The notes beneath the pieces are model-generated. The model was not told the DNA's origin. It made no database searches and saw only the letters and a program-made list of their open reading frames with translations. A stretch of 10,211 bases of DNA from an uncultured Ruminococcus sp. (lineage in GTDB: Bacteria > Bacillota_A > Clostridia > Oscillospirales > Ruminococcaceae). Of this stretch, positions 1-6,630 are shown one piece after another. Location of the stretch: NCBI GenBank assembly GCA_902782875.1, contig CACZPE010000436.1, positions 1 through 10,211 on the forward strand, given 5' to 3'. A program made the position numbers and the translations under genes. Position 1 is the first letter of the stretch; each line of letters begins with the position of its first letter.

Positions 1-953
1 CGATACTCATCGGTACGGGCTGCGGCGTCCCCGGCATCATGGCATCAAGGACCATCGAGAATGTCCGTGACCGCAGAATGACGATAATCACCACCACATT
101 CATCCCCTGCAGCGCAAAGCTGCCCTTTATCGCAATGATAGCAGGCGCTATATTCGGCGGCTCCGCACTCATATCGGTATCTGCATTCTTCCTCGGTATG
201 TTCGCAATAATAGTATCGGGCATCATACTCAAAAAGACAAAGATGTTCGCAGGCGAGCCTGCTCCCTTCGTTATGGAGCTTCCTCCCTATCATCTCCCCA
301 CAGTCGGCAACGTGCTCCGTCCCATGTGGGAAAGAGGCTGGTCCTTCATCAAGAAGGCAGGCACCGTTATACTTCTTTCTACCATAGTCATATGGTTCCT
401 TTCGGGCTTCGGCTTTGTAGACGGCAGCTTCACCATGCTTGGTGAGGATGAGCTCGACAGCTCCATACTCGCAAAACTCGGAAGCTGCATCGCATGGATA
501 TTCATCCCCCTCGGCTGGGGCAACTGGCAGGCAGCTGTCGGCTCTATCACTGGTCTTGTCGCAAAGGAAAACATCGTCGGCACTCTCGGCGTCCTCTACG
601 GCGGCGGAGAGGGTACGGTATACCAGGCGATCGCTGCGGCATTCACACCCGTTGCAGGCTATTCATTCCTTGCGTTCAATCTGCTCTGCGCTCCCTGCTT
701 TGCGGCGATAGGCGCTATAAAGCGTGAGATGAACAATCCCAAGTGGACTGCATTTGCCATAGGCTATCAGTGCGGCTTTGCATATATCGTAGCATTCGTT
801 ATAAACCAGATAGGCAATCTTTTCTCGGGAAATGTCACTGCATTCGGTGTGATCGGCGCGATCATCGCATTCGCTATACTCGCAGGCGGTATATATCTGC
901 TTGTGAAGCCCTATAAGGAAGCAACACGTCTCGAGGAAAAGCTGCCCGCATAA
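1..953 (+). CDS. feoB: Ferrous iron transport protein B, C-terminal part (5' truncated by window edge)
   Basis: This is the membrane-permease part of FeoB, which imports Fe2+ across the cytoplasmic membrane. The N-terminal GTPase domain lies upstream of the window. The first complete codon is at nt 3 and 316 residues are visible. The Gate-type core motif GCGVPGIMA (nt 18-44) is followed by a TIENVRDRR segment and a TTTFIPCSAKLP segment, matching the conserved FeoB Gate signature that includes a membrane Cys. About seven hydrophobic segments follow, with a second Gate-like stretch around nt 510-700 (GWGNWQAAVGSITG, then VAKENIVGTLG). The C-terminus is short and charged (KPYKEATRLEEKLPA). The stop is followed immediately by a strong ribosome binding site for the small Cys-rich gene at 968, the usual partner of feoB in Firmicutes. 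Family assignment is secure; only the start is missing. Confidence 0.96.
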   Translation, partial: ILIGTGCGVPGIMASRTIENVRDRRMTIITTTFIPCSAKLPFIAMIAGAIFGGSALISVSAFFLGMFAIIVSGIILKKTKMFAGEPAPFVMELPPYHLPTVGNVLRPMWERGWSFIKKAGTVILLSTIVIWFLSGFGFVDGSFTMLGEDELDSSILAKLGSCIAWIFIPLGWGNWQAAVGSITGLVAKENIVGTLGVLYGGGEGTVYQAIAAAFTPVAGYSFLAFNLLCAPCFAAIGAIKREMNNPKWTAFAIGYQCGFAYIVAFVINQIGNLFSGNVTAFGVIGAIIAFAILAGGIYLLVKPYKEATRLEEKLPA

Positions 954-967
954 AGGAGGTAACCGTC

Positions 968-1135
968 ATGCCGTCATGGATCATAGTGCTGATACTGCTC
1001 ATTGCGGCAGTGATCGGAAGCATATACAGCATAATAAAAGACAAGAGACAGGGAAAATGCTCCTGCGGACACAAATGCGGCGCATGCGCGTCGTGTGCCT
1101 GCTGTGCGGCAAAGAACAAAAAGAAATGCATATAA
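968..1135 (+). CDS. FeoB-associated Cys-rich membrane protein (55 aa)
   Basis: This small gene encodes one N-terminal transmembrane helix (about residues 4-23, WIIVLILLIAAVIGSIYSII), a short basic hinge (KDKRQGK), and a cytoplasmic or periplasmic tail with eight cysteines arranged as CSC, C, C, C, CC and a final C. Size, topology and Cys pattern match the FeoB-associated Cys-rich family found next to feoB in many Firmicutes. Its role is not established; a metal-handling or accessory role at the FeoB pore is the usual guess. AAAGGAGGT at 953-960 lies 7 nt before the ATG, a near-perfect Shine-Dalgarno. The gap to feoB is 14 nt, so the two are almost certainly co-transcribed, and an intrinsic terminator follows the stop directly. 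Confidence 0.9.
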   Translation: MPSWIIVLILLIAAVIGSIYSIIKDKRQGKCSCGHKCGACASCACCAAKNKKKCI

Positions 1136-1136
1136 C

Positions 1137-1172
1137 CGAAGGGGCTGCGATGCAGCCCCTTCGCTTTTGTTT
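1137..1172 (+). terminator. Rho-independent terminator of the feo operon
   Basis: A perfect 12-bp stem CGAAGGGGCTGC (1137-1148) / GCAGCCCCTTCG (1152-1163) with a GAT loop is followed by the T-rich run CTTTTGTTT. It begins 2 nt after the stop of the Cys-rich gene and separates the iron operon from the sortase operon. Confidence 0.93.
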
Positions 1173-1246
1173 AAGGATGCGCCGACCAAAGGCTGCAGAA
1201 TAACACCGCCCATTTTCAGAAAAACGCATCCTGTGTCCCGTGATTT

Positions 1247-1260
1247 TGTAAGCGTTTCTA
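1247..1260 (+). promoter_or_regulatory. Possible cre / LacI-family operator-like site
   Basis: TGTAAGCGTTTCTA matches the Bacillus-type catabolite responsive element consensus TGWAARCGYTWNCW at 13 of 14 positions; the mismatch is T for C at the next-to-last base. It lies about 106 bp upstream of the -35 box of the sortase promoter, far for simple repression but possible for activation or for another LacI-family regulator. It is a single short site judged by eye, so a chance match is a real possibility. Confidence 0.3.
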
Positions 1261-1365
1261 AACCGCTCTGTAACCATTGTGATAACATTGAGAAAATTAT
1301 GTGTTGCAAAAGCAAAAATCCACCTCCGCGGTATTGTCAGATATAACAAAATTGCCCGTTCTTCC

Positions 1366-1394
1366 TTGACATTATCTGAGATATGTAGTAATAT
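1366..1394 (+). promoter_or_regulatory. Sigma-A-type promoter of the sortase operon
   Basis: A consensus -35 box TTGACA (1366-1371) is followed, after exactly 17 nt, by TAATAT (1389-1394), which matches 4 of 6 positions of the -10 consensus. Transcription would start near 1401, giving a leader of about 49 nt that contains a perfect 6-bp inverted repeat GTGTGC (1407-1412) / GCACAC (1427-1432). It sits after the feo terminator and before the first sortase gene. No other equally good promoter was found down to nt 6776. The remainder of the 277-nt intergenic stretch shows no coding potential. Confidence 0.75.
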
Positions 1395-1449
1395 GATGAT
1401 GTGTAGGTGTGCGCAGATAAATACATGCACACAAAAGACGGAGAAAACA

Positions 1450-2406
1450 ATGGCAATGTCAAGAAGCGCCCAAAAGGCGTATAAAAAGGCATTAAAGGAG
1501 AAACAGAAACGCAGGAGAGGACACTGGCTGCTCATACAGAAGGGCGACTCCGCAAAGGAGATCGTATCAAAGCTTTTCACACAGCTGTGCGTGCTGATAC
1601 TCATAGGCTGCGGTGTGGTGCTGACCCGTGAATTCTGGCTCTCGTTTTCTGCCAAAAAGCTCAATGATACGCTGAGCGGCCTGTACCACTCCGCCGCAGA
1701 TCTCGTAAGCGGTCTGGGCGAGGGCGAGATGCTCCCCGGAGCACAGAAGCTGCTGGATATAAACCCCGATACAGTCGGATATATACGCATAGACGGCACC
1801 GAGGTGGATATGCCCGTAGTTCAGGGAAAGAACAATGACAGCTATCTTAAGGTATCCTTTGACGGCACTCCGAACAAGGCAGGTACCATATTCCTCGACT
1901 GGCGCTGTCAGCTCGGCGCAAAGAAGCGTTCCGACAATCTGGTGATCTACGGTCACAACCAGCGCGACAGGACGATGTTCGGCAGTCTCAAGGACTACAA
2001 GCACAATATAGACCACTACAAGGCTCACCCGACTATAATGCTAAACTCCAACTATACGAGTGATACCTACAAGATATTCGCGTATTTCGTGACAGAGGTG
2101 GAGCCTTCACAGACGGCTGACGGGTATGTATTCGACTATCATAACTATATAGACCTGTCCGACCGCGCGGTATATGACCGCTTCATAGAAAACATATCCC
2201 TCAGGAATGAGATAGTCACCGATGTCGACGTAAAGTACGGTGACGAGTTCCTGACTCTCTCCACCTGCTCGAATGAGTTTGAACCGTCAAGGTTCGTTAT
2301 ATTCGCAAGAAAGACCAGAAAGGGCGAAAGCGCCGATGTGGACACCTCGGCAGCTCATATAAACCCCGATGCGAAAGAGCCTGACTGGAAAGTAATATTC
2401 AGATAG
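1450..2406 (+). CDS. Class B sortase, compact paralog 1 (318 aa)
   Basis: This is a membrane-anchored cysteine transpeptidase of the class B sortase family, which cleaves a C-terminal sorting signal and joins the protein to peptidoglycan or another acceptor outside the membrane. A Lys/Arg-rich cytoplasmic N-terminus (KALKEKQKRRRG) precedes one transmembrane helix at about residues 43-60. The catalytic domain spans about 98-290. The three catalytic residues are visible: His169 in YGHNQRD, Cys273 in TLSTC, Arg281 in EPSRFVIFAR. The C-terminus carries NPDAKEPDW, shared with paralogs 2 and 3. The ATG at 1450 is chosen because GGAG (1440-1443) lies 6 nt upstream; the frame stays open back to 1279, but that stretch contains the promoter and intergenic sequence. 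It is the first gene of the tandem array and the one with no stalk or tail. Which substrate it acts on cannot be read from the sequence. Confidence 0.93.
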   Translation: MAMSRSAQKAYKKALKEKQKRRRGHWLLIQKGDSAKEIVSKLFTQLCVLILIGCGVVLTREFWLSFSAKKLNDTLSGLYHSAADLVSGLGEGEMLPGAQKLLDINPDTVGYIRIDGTEVDMPVVQGKNNDSYLKVSFDGTPNKAGTIFLDWRCQLGAKKRSDNLVIYGHNQRDRTMFGSLKDYKHNIDHYKAHPTIMLNSNYTSDTYKIFAYFVTEVEPSQTADGYVFDYHNYIDLSDRAVYDRFIENISLRNEIVTDVDVKYGDEFLTLSTCSNEFEPSRFVIFARKTRKGESADVDTSAAHINPDAKEPDWKVIFR

Positions 2407-2432
2407 ACAACAAAAGTGAGGAAAAACAACGT

Positions 2433-3416
2433 ATGAACGGCAAAAAACCGGGTGCCATCCTTATCATAGCCTCTGTTGTATTTGTAGGGGCTGTGGGTTT
2501 TCTTGTGTACTATTTCGGCATGATGAAGCGCGCCGACGATGTGAATAACGGCCTGGCCCAGATGCACACATCATCAACGGGCGATACCGTGGTCATCACA
2601 CAGGCGACCACCACCGAGACCACTACCGAAGCTACAACGACAGAGACCACCACAGAAGCGACCACTACCGAGACCACCATCATAACCACCGAGGAAGGTC
2701 CTCTCGAGCTGCTCGATTCCATGAGACCGTTCATGAGCAAGAATGAGGACACCGCAGGCTGGATAACGGTCGGCGGCACCGAGATAAACAACGTTATCGT
2801 ACACACCGACAACAATGACTATTATCTCAACCACGACTACTACGGCAACTATTCGCAGCCCGGCACCATATTCGCTGATTTCCGCTGCGTTGTAAATGAT
2901 TTCTCCGCAAACCAGAGCGACAATATAATACTCTACGGCCACAACCAGGCCAACGGCAGCATGTTCGGCACGCTGCAGAGATACAAGGTCACAAAGCAGA
3001 ATACTTCAAGATTTGATTTCTATCTCGAGCATCCCACGTTCGAGTTCTCAAATCTCTATCATGAATATACCTACAAGATAATAGCGGCGTTCGTGCTTGA
3101 GGTCGAGCCCCGTCAGACAAGAACAGGCGAGGTATTCGACTATCAGAACTACATCAGGTTCGGCTCAAAGAGCTATACCTATGATGAGTGGATGGAAAAC
3201 ATCATGGCACGCACCGAGATAATAACAGGCGTAGACGTGCAGGAGGGCGACAAGTTCCTTACGCTGTCTACCTGCTCGAACGAATTTGAGCCCTCACGCT
3301 TCCTCGTGATAGGCAGGCGTGTAAGAGAGGGCGAGGATCCGTCTGTGGATACCTCGCTCGCAAGGCTCAATCCCGATGCAGTCGAGCCTGACTGGAACTA
3401 TATTTACGGAAGGTAA
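2433..3416 (+). CDS. Class B sortase with Thr/Glu repeat stalk, paralog 2 (327 aa)
   Basis: The protein has a very short cytoplasmic tip (MNGKKPG), a transmembrane helix at about residues 8-30, a Thr/Glu repeat stalk at 58-88, and a class B sortase domain from about 91 to 300. Catalytic residues are His170 (YGHNQANG), Cys281 (TLSTC) and Arg289 (EPSRFLVIGRR). The sequence around the active-site Cys, LSTCSNEFEPSRF, is identical to paralog 1, so these two are likely a recent duplication pair. The C-terminus ends NPDAVEPDWNYIYGR. A GTGAGGA ribosome site lies 10 nt before the ATG, and the gap to the preceding gene is 26 nt, so one transcript is expected. The stalk presumably holds the catalytic domain away from the membrane; that is an inference from topology. 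No substrate is evident. Confidence 0.93.
   Translation: MNGKKPGAILIIASVVFVGAVGFLVYYFGMMKRADDVNNGLAQMHTSSTGDTVVITQATTTETTTEATTTETTTEATTTETTIITTEEGPLELLDSMRPFMSKNEDTAGWITVGGTEINNVIVHTDNNDYYLNHDYYGNYSQPGTIFADFRCVVNDFSANQSDNIILYGHNQANGSMFGTLQRYKVTKQNTSRFDFYLEHPTFEFSNLYHEYTYKIIAAFVLEVEPRQTRTGEVFDYQNYIRFGSKSYTYDEWMENIMARTEIITGVDVQEGDKFLTLSTCSNEFEPSRFLVIGRRVREGEDPSVDTSLARLNPDAVEPDWNYIYGR
2604..2696 (+). repeat. Thr/Glu stalk repeat inside sortase paralog 2
   Basis: Codons 58-88 encode two perfect copies of the 9-residue unit ATTTETTTE and a third partial copy that runs into TTIITTEE. The DNA copies vary at third codon positions (ACC, ACT, ACA, ACG), so the amino-acid pattern, not just the DNA, appears to be maintained. 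The reverse strand reads as a Val/Ser-rich open frame that is only a shadow. Confidence 0.9.
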
Positions 3417-3427
3417 GAAGGTACCGT

Positions 3428-5494
3428 ATGTCTGAAGAAAAGAACACCTCCGACAATGGATCTGAGATAGACGGATATTTTGACACCCTCATGGAGGAAT
3501 TCGACAAGAACGATGATACCGTCGTTCCCGAGCAGGACTCCACTGAGGATATACCTCTCGATATGAGGGACTTCTCCAAGTTTTTCGAGGATGCAGCCGC
3601 ATCAGGAAGCGGATTCAAAAGCACCGTAGACAACAGCACGCCTGTCCTTGATGAGGACGGTATGATCGTTATATTCGATGCAGACAGCGGCATAGATGCC
3701 ACGGAATCCAAAAAGCGCATCGATCAGATGCGCAAGAGCATATCCGAGCGCAATGCGGAGAAAGAGATACCCGTTTTTGAGGAGCCTGCCGAACCTGTAG
3801 ACAGGGCGGGCAACACCGAGGAAGATATCACAAACGATATATTCGAAAGCACCGGTGAGATAGACGATTCTGCCGACGACAACATCGCTCCCGTCACAGA
3901 ACCCGCTCCCCCGCCGATATATTACCTCGGGGAAAATGAACCCCCGAAGGGGATAATTGCCGATCTGTTCCCGCATAAAGGCGACGGTCCCCTTGAGATA
4001 GCGCGAAAGATCGTATTTTTATCTGCATCATGCGTGTTCATAGGCGCAGGCGTTGTTCTCGCCAGCACTCTGATACAGTCAAAGCAGGCAAAGGACGATC
4101 AGCAGCAGCTCATAGACATGATGACCACCACCGCCCAGACGACGATCAACGAGCTCGGCGAGGTAGAGACCATCCCCCCCACCTCCGAGGAGAGGGAACA
4201 GCATAACGAGAGCCTTATGAACAGCTTCGTTGAGGTCTCCGCTGATGTAAAGGGATTTGTCGAGCTGCCCGGATGCGATATATACTATCCCGTTGTGCAG
4301 GGCACGGACAACAATTACTATCTCACCCATACCTATGACAACAGGACAAACAAGGCGGGTGCGGTATTCATGGACTACCGCTGCACCGTCTCCGAGGAGT
4401 TCACCTCACCGAACATAGTCCTCTACGGCCACAACCAGGAGGACGGCACGATGTTCGGCAATCTGAAGAACTACAAGAACAATGTGGATTTCTACAAGGC
4501 AAATCCCTTTGTTTCATTCAATACCGAATACGGTATCGGCGACTATGTGATATTCGGATACTTCATCACAAACGTATATCCCAAGCAGGATCTCTACGGT
4601 GAGGTATTCCACTATCACGACTATATAGACGCTCTTGCCGATGAAGCCACCTTCAACTGGTATATCAGCGAGATAGCCGAAAGAAACCAGATCATTCCCA
4701 CGGTCGATGTTGCTTTCGGAGATCAGCTTCTTGTGCTGTCAACATGCAGCACCGAGTATGCCGATTCGAGATTTGTCGTTATAGCAAGAAAGCTCCGCGA
4801 GGGCGAGACCGCAGCCGATATCGACGTATCGGGCACCGTGCTCAATCCCGACGCGAAGAAGATCGACTGGGATGCTGTTCTCTACGGCAAGACCGCCACA
4901 ACAACAGAGAGCACCACCACAACCACAGAAGAGGAAACAACGACGACCGAAGAAGAATACGACGATTATAACGATGACTATGACGACGACTATGATGACT
5001 ATGACGATTATGACAACGACTATGACGAAGAAACCACCGAAGAAGAAATAACCACCACAGAAGAAGAAACCACCGAAAGAGTCACCACCGAGAACAAGGC
5101 TATCTCAGAGCTTGGACTCGTAACGAGGGTGACCATGGCTGAAACCACTACCAGAGACAGGACCGACGAACCCTCAGGAGATACCACCACAGCGGATACT
5201 CTGCCTGATGATGAATTCATCGATCCCTGGGATGAATATATGTCCGAGTCCGATACCGCAGAGACTGTTGTACCGGAAAGCATAGTTTCAGAAACGACTG
5301 TACCCGAGACTGAAGAGACAAAGCGCGTGAGAGTCACGAGGGCCACCACCACCATCAGCCGCGTGAAGCGCACCAGGACCGAGACTTCGGCCGAGACCGA
5401 CGCCGAAGGATTCTACCTTACGGAGGGCACTCAGAAGACCGAGGCCCAGACAGGCCCGACGCTGCCTCTTGTAACAAGGGTAAATGTACATTGA
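3428..5494 (+). CDS. Large class B sortase with acidic cytoplasmic domain and low-complexity tail, paralog 3 (688 aa)
   Basis: At 688 residues this is more than twice the usual class B sortase length (roughly 220-330). Order: acidic, mostly hydrophilic N-terminal region (1-190) with amphipathic stretches such as GYFDTLMEEFDK and RDFSKFFEDAAA; transmembrane helix at about 194-215; linker; sortase domain at about 262-486 with His335 (YGHNQEDG), Cys440 (VLSTC) and Arg448 (DSRFVVIAR); NPDAKKIDW; then a ~200-residue extracellular tail. The tail has Thr/Glu runs (488-557), an Asp/Tyr tract (511-533), a basic patch (632-650) and a final LPLVTRVNVH. The catalytic domain looks intact, so the additions are elaborations rather than decay. 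The ATG at 3428 is 11 nt after the previous stop, with AGAAGG upstream. Topology is N-in, C-out by the sortase family rule. The function of the N-terminal region and tail is unknown. Confidence 0.9.
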   Translation: MSEEKNTSDNGSEIDGYFDTLMEEFDKNDDTVVPEQDSTEDIPLDMRDFSKFFEDAAASGSGFKSTVDNSTPVLDEDGMIVIFDADSGIDATESKKRIDQMRKSISERNAEKEIPVFEEPAEPVDRAGNTEEDITNDIFESTGEIDDSADDNIAPVTEPAPPPIYYLGENEPPKGIIADLFPHKGDGPLEIARKIVFLSASCVFIGAGVVLASTLIQSKQAKDDQQQLIDMMTTTAQTTINELGEVETIPPTSEEREQHNESLMNSFVEVSADVKGFVELPGCDIYYPVVQGTDNNYYLTHTYDNRTNKAGAVFMDYRCTVSEEFTSPNIVLYGHNQEDGTMFGNLKNYKNNVDFYKANPFVSFNTEYGIGDYVIFGYFITNVYPKQDLYGEVFHYHDYIDALADEATFNWYISEIAERNQIIPTVDVAFGDQLLVLSTCSTEYADSRFVVIARKLREGETAADIDVSGTVLNPDAKKIDWDAVLYGKTATTTESTTTTTEEETTTTEEEYDDYNDDYDDDYDDYDDYDNDYDEETTEEEITTTEEETTERVTTENKAISELGLVTRVTMAETTTRDRTDEPSGDTTTADTLPDDEFIDPWDEYMSESDTAETVVPESIVSETTVPETEETKRVRVTRATTTISRVKRTRTETSAETDAEGFYLTEGTQKTEAQTGPTLPLVTRVNVH
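4958..5026 (+). repeat. Asp/Tyr tract in the tail of sortase paralog 3
   Basis: Codons 511-533 encode only Asp, Tyr and two Asn: seven tyrosines spaced every three or four residues (511, 514, 518, 522, 525, 528, 532) with 14 Asp between them. Both GAC/GAT and TAC/TAT are used, so it is not a simple homogeneous nucleotide repeat. It lies between Thr/Glu-rich blocks in the predicted extracellular tail. Confidence 0.9.
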
Positions 5495-5497
5495 TTT

Positions 5498-5503
5498 GAG
5501 GAG
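5498..5503 (+). promoter_or_regulatory. Ribosome binding site that favours the second ATG of sortase paralog 4
   Basis: GAGGAG at 5498-5503 is 2 nt from the ATG at 5506 but 8 nt from the in-frame ATG at 5512. The spacing fits the second ATG far better, shortening the protein by two residues (Met-Pro). Confidence 0.65.
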
Positions 5504-5511
5504 TTATGCCA

Positions 5512-6630
5512 ATGCTCGGCGCAAAACAGAAGCCACAGCCAAGGCACGCAAAGCATGCAAAACAGCCTGAACCCGTCCAGAAGGCGGGACCGAAGGCAAA
5601 GAAGACGAGCAGTGCCAAAAACAGCAAGGATGCTGCGGCAAACAAAGTGATAACCGCTCTTGCAGCTGTCGTACTCGTAGTATGCCTTGTAGTGCTCGGC
5701 GATTATGTATACCAGATAATAGAAGCCAAGAAGAACCACGAGGTTCTGAAGGATATTTACGCAAACGCAAAGAATTCCACCGTGATACTTCCCGACCCGG
5801 GCGAGCCCGAAGTGACCGTCAGGGAGGATCCCGACGAGGATCCCGATGCAGGCTCCGAACCCTCAGGCGAAGAGGCAAAGCCTGCCGAGACCGAGATCGT
5901 GCGCGAACCGAGGCCGATTATGCCCGCAGCGAGCGTACTTCTCGAAACGAACGCCGATACCGTTGGCTTCGTGCGCATACCCGACTGTGTGGAAGAGCCC
6001 GTAGTAAAGGGCACCGACAACGAGTATTATCTCAACCACAACTTCTGGGGCTCGCAGCGCCAGTGCGGCACATGCTTTGCCGATTACAGAAACGTCATCG
6101 GCGACTATGAGCGCTCAGACAATATCATACTCTACGCGCACAACCAGAAGGACGGCACGATGTTCGGAGAGCTGGACAAGTACCGCTGGGATCTGCGCTA
6201 CTGGGAGAAAAACCCGTTTGTATACTTCAGCTCCAATTATTCCGACGATACCTATGTCATAGTGTCATCGTTCGTAATAAATACTCTGCCCGAGCACGAC
6301 GACGGCAAGGAGCTGTTTGACTACAACAACTACATAGATTTCAAGGACAGCGGAAAGTACTCCTTTGAGACCTTCAAGAAGGAGATCACCGCAAGAAGCT
6401 GGTTCTTCACCGGGCTTGACTTCGACAAGGACGACGAGTATGTCACCCTCTCGACCTGCTCTACCGAATGGGACGATTCAAGACACGTCGTTGTCGCAAG
6501 AAAGCTCAGGGATTATGAGACTGCGGACAGCGTGCTCAAGGAAGCACACTTCGTTCTCAACGACAACATAAAATGGCCCGCCATATACTACAAATATCAC
6601 GGCGGTTCATATATAGAGCCCGAAGAATAA
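5512..6630 (+). CDS. Class B sortase with altered active-site neighbourhood, paralog 4 (372 aa)
   Basis: A basic, Ala/Lys/Pro-rich cytoplasmic N-terminus of about 45 residues is followed by a transmembrane helix (about 46-70), an acidic Pro/Glu/Asp stalk (about 93-135) and a class B sortase domain (about 140-340). Catalytic His210, Cys316 (TLSTC) and Arg324 (DSRHVVVAR) are all present (numbering from nt 5512). Two features set it apart: the His motif is YAHN instead of the YGHN of the other three copies, and the segment aligned with paralog GTIF-D-aromatic-RC reads CGTCFADYRN, so a Cys is lost at one place and a CxxC pair gained nearby. The usual C-terminal NPDA tail is replaced by VLNDNIKWPAIYYKYHG. 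The alternative start at 5506 adds two residues. It follows paralog 3 by 17 nt and is the last sortase of the array. Confidence 0.91.
   Translation: MLGAKQKPQPRHAKHAKQPEPVQKAGPKAKKTSSAKNSKDAAANKVITALAAVVLVVCLVVLGDYVYQIIEAKKNHEVLKDIYANAKNSTVILPDPGEPEVTVREDPDEDPDAGSEPSGEEAKPAETEIVREPRPIMPAASVLLETNADTVGFVRIPDCVEEPVVKGTDNEYYLNHNFWGSQRQCGTCFADYRNVIGDYERSDNIILYAHNQKDGTMFGELDKYRWDLRYWEKNPFVYFSSNYSDDTYVIVSSFVINTLPEHDDGKELFDYNNYIDFKDSGKYSFETFKKEITARSWFFTGLDFDKDDEYVTLSTCSTEWDDSRHVVVARKLRDYETADSVLKEAHFVLNDNIKWPAIYYKYHGGSYIEPEE

Noticed and set aside
1174..1232. 8-bp inverted repeat AGGATGCG / CGCATCCT after the feo terminator
   Set aside because: The 42-nt spacing and lack of other pairing give no clear function; likely chance.
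1278..1299. Fur-box-like sequence TGATAACATTGAGAA near the feo operon
   Set aside because: Only about 9 of 14 positions fit a 7-1-7 Fur box, and it lies downstream of the feo terminator.
1279..1449. Upstream extension of the first sortase reading frame to nt 1279
   Set aside because: It would cross the promoter at 1366-1394 and add 57 residues with no sortase character, while the ATG at 1450 has a well-placed ribosome site.
2347..2406. NPDA motif at the ends of sortases 1-3 as an NPxTx-type sorting signal
   Set aside because: There is no hydrophobic segment after it, and it sits at the same place in three paralogs right after the catalytic domain, so it is part of the enzyme.
2510..2815. 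Reverse-strand Val/Ser-rich open frame, and a similar one at 5020-5373
   Set aside because: Both are antisense shadows of the Thr/Glu-rich stalk and tail, whose codons lack stops in reverse; no ribosome site or homology.
5462..5491. C-terminal LPLVT of sortase paralog 3 as a sorting signal
   Set aside because: A sorting signal needs a following hydrophobic segment and positive tail; only RVNVH follows.
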